A stretch of 6,249 bases of DNA, from NCBI GenBank assembly GCA_903875815.1, contig CAIQXR010000072.1, positions 1-6,249 of the forward strand, read 5' to 3'. A model generated the notes under the pieces. The model had not been told where the DNA came from and made no database searches. It worked only from the letters and a program-made list of their open reading frames with translations. Shown here piece after piece: positions 4,104 through 6,249 of this stretch (position 1 is the first letter of the stretch; every line of letters begins with the position of its first letter). The position numbers and the translations under genes are program-made. The DNA is from an uncultured Actinomycetes bacterium (lineage in GTDB: Bacteria > Actinomycetota > Actinomycetes > Nanopelagicales > Nanopelagicaceae).

Positions 4104-6249
4104 CTACTTCTCCTTGCCAATCGTAAGGTCATCTCCGATGAGTTCGATAAAGATCTCCTCCAACGAACCAGCACGCTTGCCGGCCTTAGTGAGAATCTTC
4201 TTCATAGTGCCGTAAGTAATGAGTCGGCCGCGGTGCATCAAGACCACATGCGAACAGGTCTGCTCGACTTCTGCGAGCAAGTGCGAGGAGACAATGACGG
4301 TTTTGCCAGTCTTGGCATAACGCTTAAGGACTTCGCGCATCGCTTTGATTTGTTGCGGATCCAGGCCATTGGTGGGCTCATCGAGTACCAAAAGATCGGG
4401 AAGTCCGAGCATCGCTTGCGCAATTGCTAACCGCTGGCGCATGCCTTGCGAGTAAGAACGCACCTTTTTATCGAGTGCACTTCCCAGATCTGTAATGCGA
4501 ATCGCCTCTTCGAAATATGGTTCATCGGTGCGGCCAATTGATTTCCAATAGAGATGGAGATTTTCGCGACCCGATAAGTGCGGCAAGAAGCCAGAACCCT
4601 CAACGAATGAACCAAGATTGGCCAGTGTTGGCGATCCTGGATAAATCGGCTGACCATTGATCGCAATCTCACCTTCAGTAGGGAAGATCAGACCCATCAA
4701 CATCCGAAGTGTTGTTGTCTTGCCCGCGCCGTTAGGCCCGAGCAAACCGAGAACTTGTCCACGTTTTACTTTAAAAGAGAGCCCATCCACAGCTTTATAG
4801 CCATCTTTATAAACTTTTGAAAGATTGGAGACAGTGACTAGTGCGTCGCTTTCTTCCACTGGCTCGGTGTTGTGACGAGGGCGGCGAATGTAAATCGCGA
4901 GAGCACCCAGAATTAGTGCGATGAAGCCAGCGATCGGCCAGCCAAATTGCGCGGCATGATTGACTGTCGTAGTAAAACTCATCTGCGAAATCATTATTGG
5001 CGAGAGCGCAGTAATCGCATATTGGCGACCATCTTGTGGCAACGCATAACCTTGATCGGTTGTAGAAATTCCTACTGCGATCTTGTCCCCTGGCGCCGCA
5101 TCTAAGACTGCTGCTGGCAATTCGATGGTGTAATCCGATCCAGTCGATGCAATATGCGTAAGGCGAACTGGATTCACAATGCCATTGGGTTGCTTGGTCT
5201 GACCTGCAGCGGTGCGGGTGACGAGTGAGAAGAAGAGCGTGGCATCGGACTTATTGGATGAGATGCGAATCTTTACTGATGATGGCCCCACAATGTGGAG
5301 TGGTTGTATGAGTGGAGCACTCTCGAGGAAGCCACTCTGGCCTGGCAAGAAAGCAGCGCTGGCGCCACCAATATTTCCTGCAAGTGAGAGCGCAGAACCC
5401 ACACCAGGGAGAGATGAAATGGCGCCGGGGATTCCACCAATGGGCGCAATTAATGCGGTGTATGGCAGAGAAATTGCAATCGGTTGCGATGGCACATTAA
5501 GTGGCAACTTCGAACTAGTGAGGTACTTAGGAATCACTGACGAGTCGACCAAAGAGATCGAGCCGTTGGTATTGGTGACTTGGAAAGTAGGGAAGCTCTT
5601 CTTGGCGCCCTTCAAATAAATATCGAACCAATCCGAGACGCTCTGGTGCAAGCGCGCTGACTCATCGGTGCCACCATCGTGGCCACCGCTATGCCAGATC
5701 ATGGCAAGTGGTGTTGCTGGATGGGCAGTATGAATTTGATCAGCTGTCTTGATTGATTCAGAGAGTGGGAAGAGTGAATCGGCTTCACCTTGCATCAGCA
5801 AAGTAGGAACAGCAATATTTTTATTGACCGTGGAAGGCGATGATGCCTCGAGTAATTTCAGATCGGCAGCACTCGGTGCGCCATTAGCTACTGCATCTTT
5901 AAATGCGGTGCACCATGCTGGTGTAAATGTTCCGCACTCACCTGCCGCTGAATTGGGCAGCGTTGCCAGAGCAAAGAAAGTGCCAGCCCAAAACTTCTTA
6001 TAAACACCGAGCGATGGGTCGTTGGAATTTTGTGGGAAGAGCGCCTGTTGTAAATTGTTCCAGGTGATATTTGCGGCTACTGCATCAATGCGCTTGTCAT
6101 AGCCAGCAGTTAATAATGAAATTGCACCGCCATAAGAATCACCAGTAATTCCGATCAAAGGATCATTGGCGCCTTGCTGCGTTACTTCTTTGCGAGTAGC
6201 TAAGTAATCAATCAACCGAGAAACGTCGGCGACTTCACCACTCGGTGCG
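4104..6249 (-). CDS. Alpha/beta hydrolase - TM helix - ABC ATPase fusion, 5' partial
   Basis: The frame is open to the right edge. TTG at 6215 is in-frame, but upstream codons (SGEVADVSR) continue the domain, so the true start is outside. Numbering from TTG 6215, residues 1-205 are a CocE/NonD or X-Pro dipeptidyl-peptidase-like hydrolase: nucleophile Ser27 in GDSYGG, likely acid Asp146 in GEADSLFP, and His179 in SGGHDGG. Residues about 235-290 are rich in small residues. Residues about 292-415 form a beta-sandwich like the C-terminal domain of that family (PGQSGFLESAPL). One transmembrane helix (about 424-443) followed by RRPRH places the hydrolase outside and the rest inside. Residues 458-703 are an ABC ATPase: Walker A GPNGAGKT (493-500), signature YSQGM (588-592), Walker B LLVLDEP (608-614) and H-loop His645. 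Glu539 occupies the usual Q-loop Gln position. The ATPase would drive the adjacent permease. The hydrolase substrate is unknown. The domain calls are firm; the topology is inferred. Confidence 0.9.
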   Translation of the reverse strand, partial: APSGEVADVSRLIDYLATRKEVTQQGANDPLIGITGDSYGGAISLLTAGYDKRIDAVAANITWNNLQQALFPQNSNDPSLGVYKKFWAGTFFALATLPNSAAGECGTFTPAWCTAFKDAVANGAPSAADLKLLEASSPSTVNKNIAVPTLLMQGEADSLFPLSESIKTADQIHTAHPATPLAMIWHSGGHDGGTDESARLHQSVSDWFDIYLKGAKKSFPTFQVTNTNGSISLVDSSVIPKYLTSSKLPLNVPSQPIAISLPYTALIAPIGGIPGAISSLPGVGSALSLAGNIGGASAAFLPGQSGFLESAPLIQPLHIVGPSSVKIRISSNKSDATLFFSLVTRTAAGQTKQPNGIVNPVRLTHIASTGSDYTIELPAAVLDAAPGDKIAVGISTTDQGYALPQDGRQYAITALSPIMISQMSFTTTVNHAAQFGWPIAGFIALILGALAIYIRRPRHNTEPVEESDALVTVSNLSKVYKDGYKAVDGLSFKVKRGQVLGLLGPNGAGKTTTLRMLMGLIFPTEGEIAINGQPIYPGSPTLANLGSFVEGSGFLPHLSGRENLHLYWKSIGRTDEPYFEEAIRITDLGSALDKKVRSYSQGMRQRLAIAQAMLGLPDLLVLDEPTNGLDPQQIKAMREVLKRYAKTGKTVIVSSHLLAEVEQTCSHVVLMHRGRLITYGTMKKILTKAGKRAGSLEEIFIELIGDDLTIGKEK
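4108..4115 (-). promoter_or_regulatory. Ribosome binding site of ABC permease, inside fusion gene end
   Basis: AAGGAGAA on the - strand lies within the last codons of the fusion gene, 4 bases before the permease ATG at 4103. Together with the zero-base stop/start junction it points to coupled translation and fixes the permease start. Confidence 0.7.

Noticed and set aside
6213..6215. TTG as the start of the hydrolase-ABC fusion
   Set aside because: The upstream codons to the window edge stay open and read as continuing hydrolase sequence, and the fold needs more N-terminal residues than this start would provide.

Overview
The window looks like a chromosomal segment of a mid-GC actinobacterium. 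The best marker is a small DUF2510 protein (GWYPDPDG...RYWDGNAWT) with a C-terminal membrane anchor, a family found mostly in Actinomycetota. A possible leaderless small gene and ABC-2 exporter genes of actinobacterial style agree with this. The moderate GC and compact layout would fit a freshwater lineage such as Nanopelagicales, but that narrower placement is inference. No rRNA, tRNA, CRISPR array, transposase or integrase is visible. No stretch longer than about 130 bases lacks a gene.

Left part, + strand (1-2094): first comes the 3' part of a collagen-like Gly-X-Y protein, whose start probably lies outside the window. Next is a secreted glycine-rich protein with a signal peptide and a C-terminal Ig-like domain. 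Last is a 56-residue single-pass membrane protein with a basic tail (1924-2094). The first two look like cell-surface or appendage proteins. The collagen-like one also has phage-tail-fibre features, so a prophage remnant cannot be ruled out.

Right part, - strand (2117-6249): five genes read leftward. The first is a large fusion, cut by the right edge: an alpha/beta hydrolase of the CocE/NonD-X-Pro dipeptidyl-peptidase type, one transmembrane helix, and a complete ABC ATPase. Its stop codon directly abuts the start of an ABC-2 type permease (TAGATG). A 172-residue secreted protein with four cysteines follows 16 bases later. After a 130-base gap come a 54-residue two-helix membrane protein (2428-2592) and the DUF2510 protein (2117-2368). 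The - strand block converges on the + strand genes at about 2095-2116.

The most interesting unit is the fusion-permease-secreted protein operon. Predicted topology puts the hydrolase outside the membrane and the ATPase inside, so one polypeptide would join ATP-driven export to an extracytoplasmic esterase or peptidase. The substrate is unknown. The two small membrane proteins (54 and 56 residues) are supported by reading all frames and are easily missed by length cut-offs.
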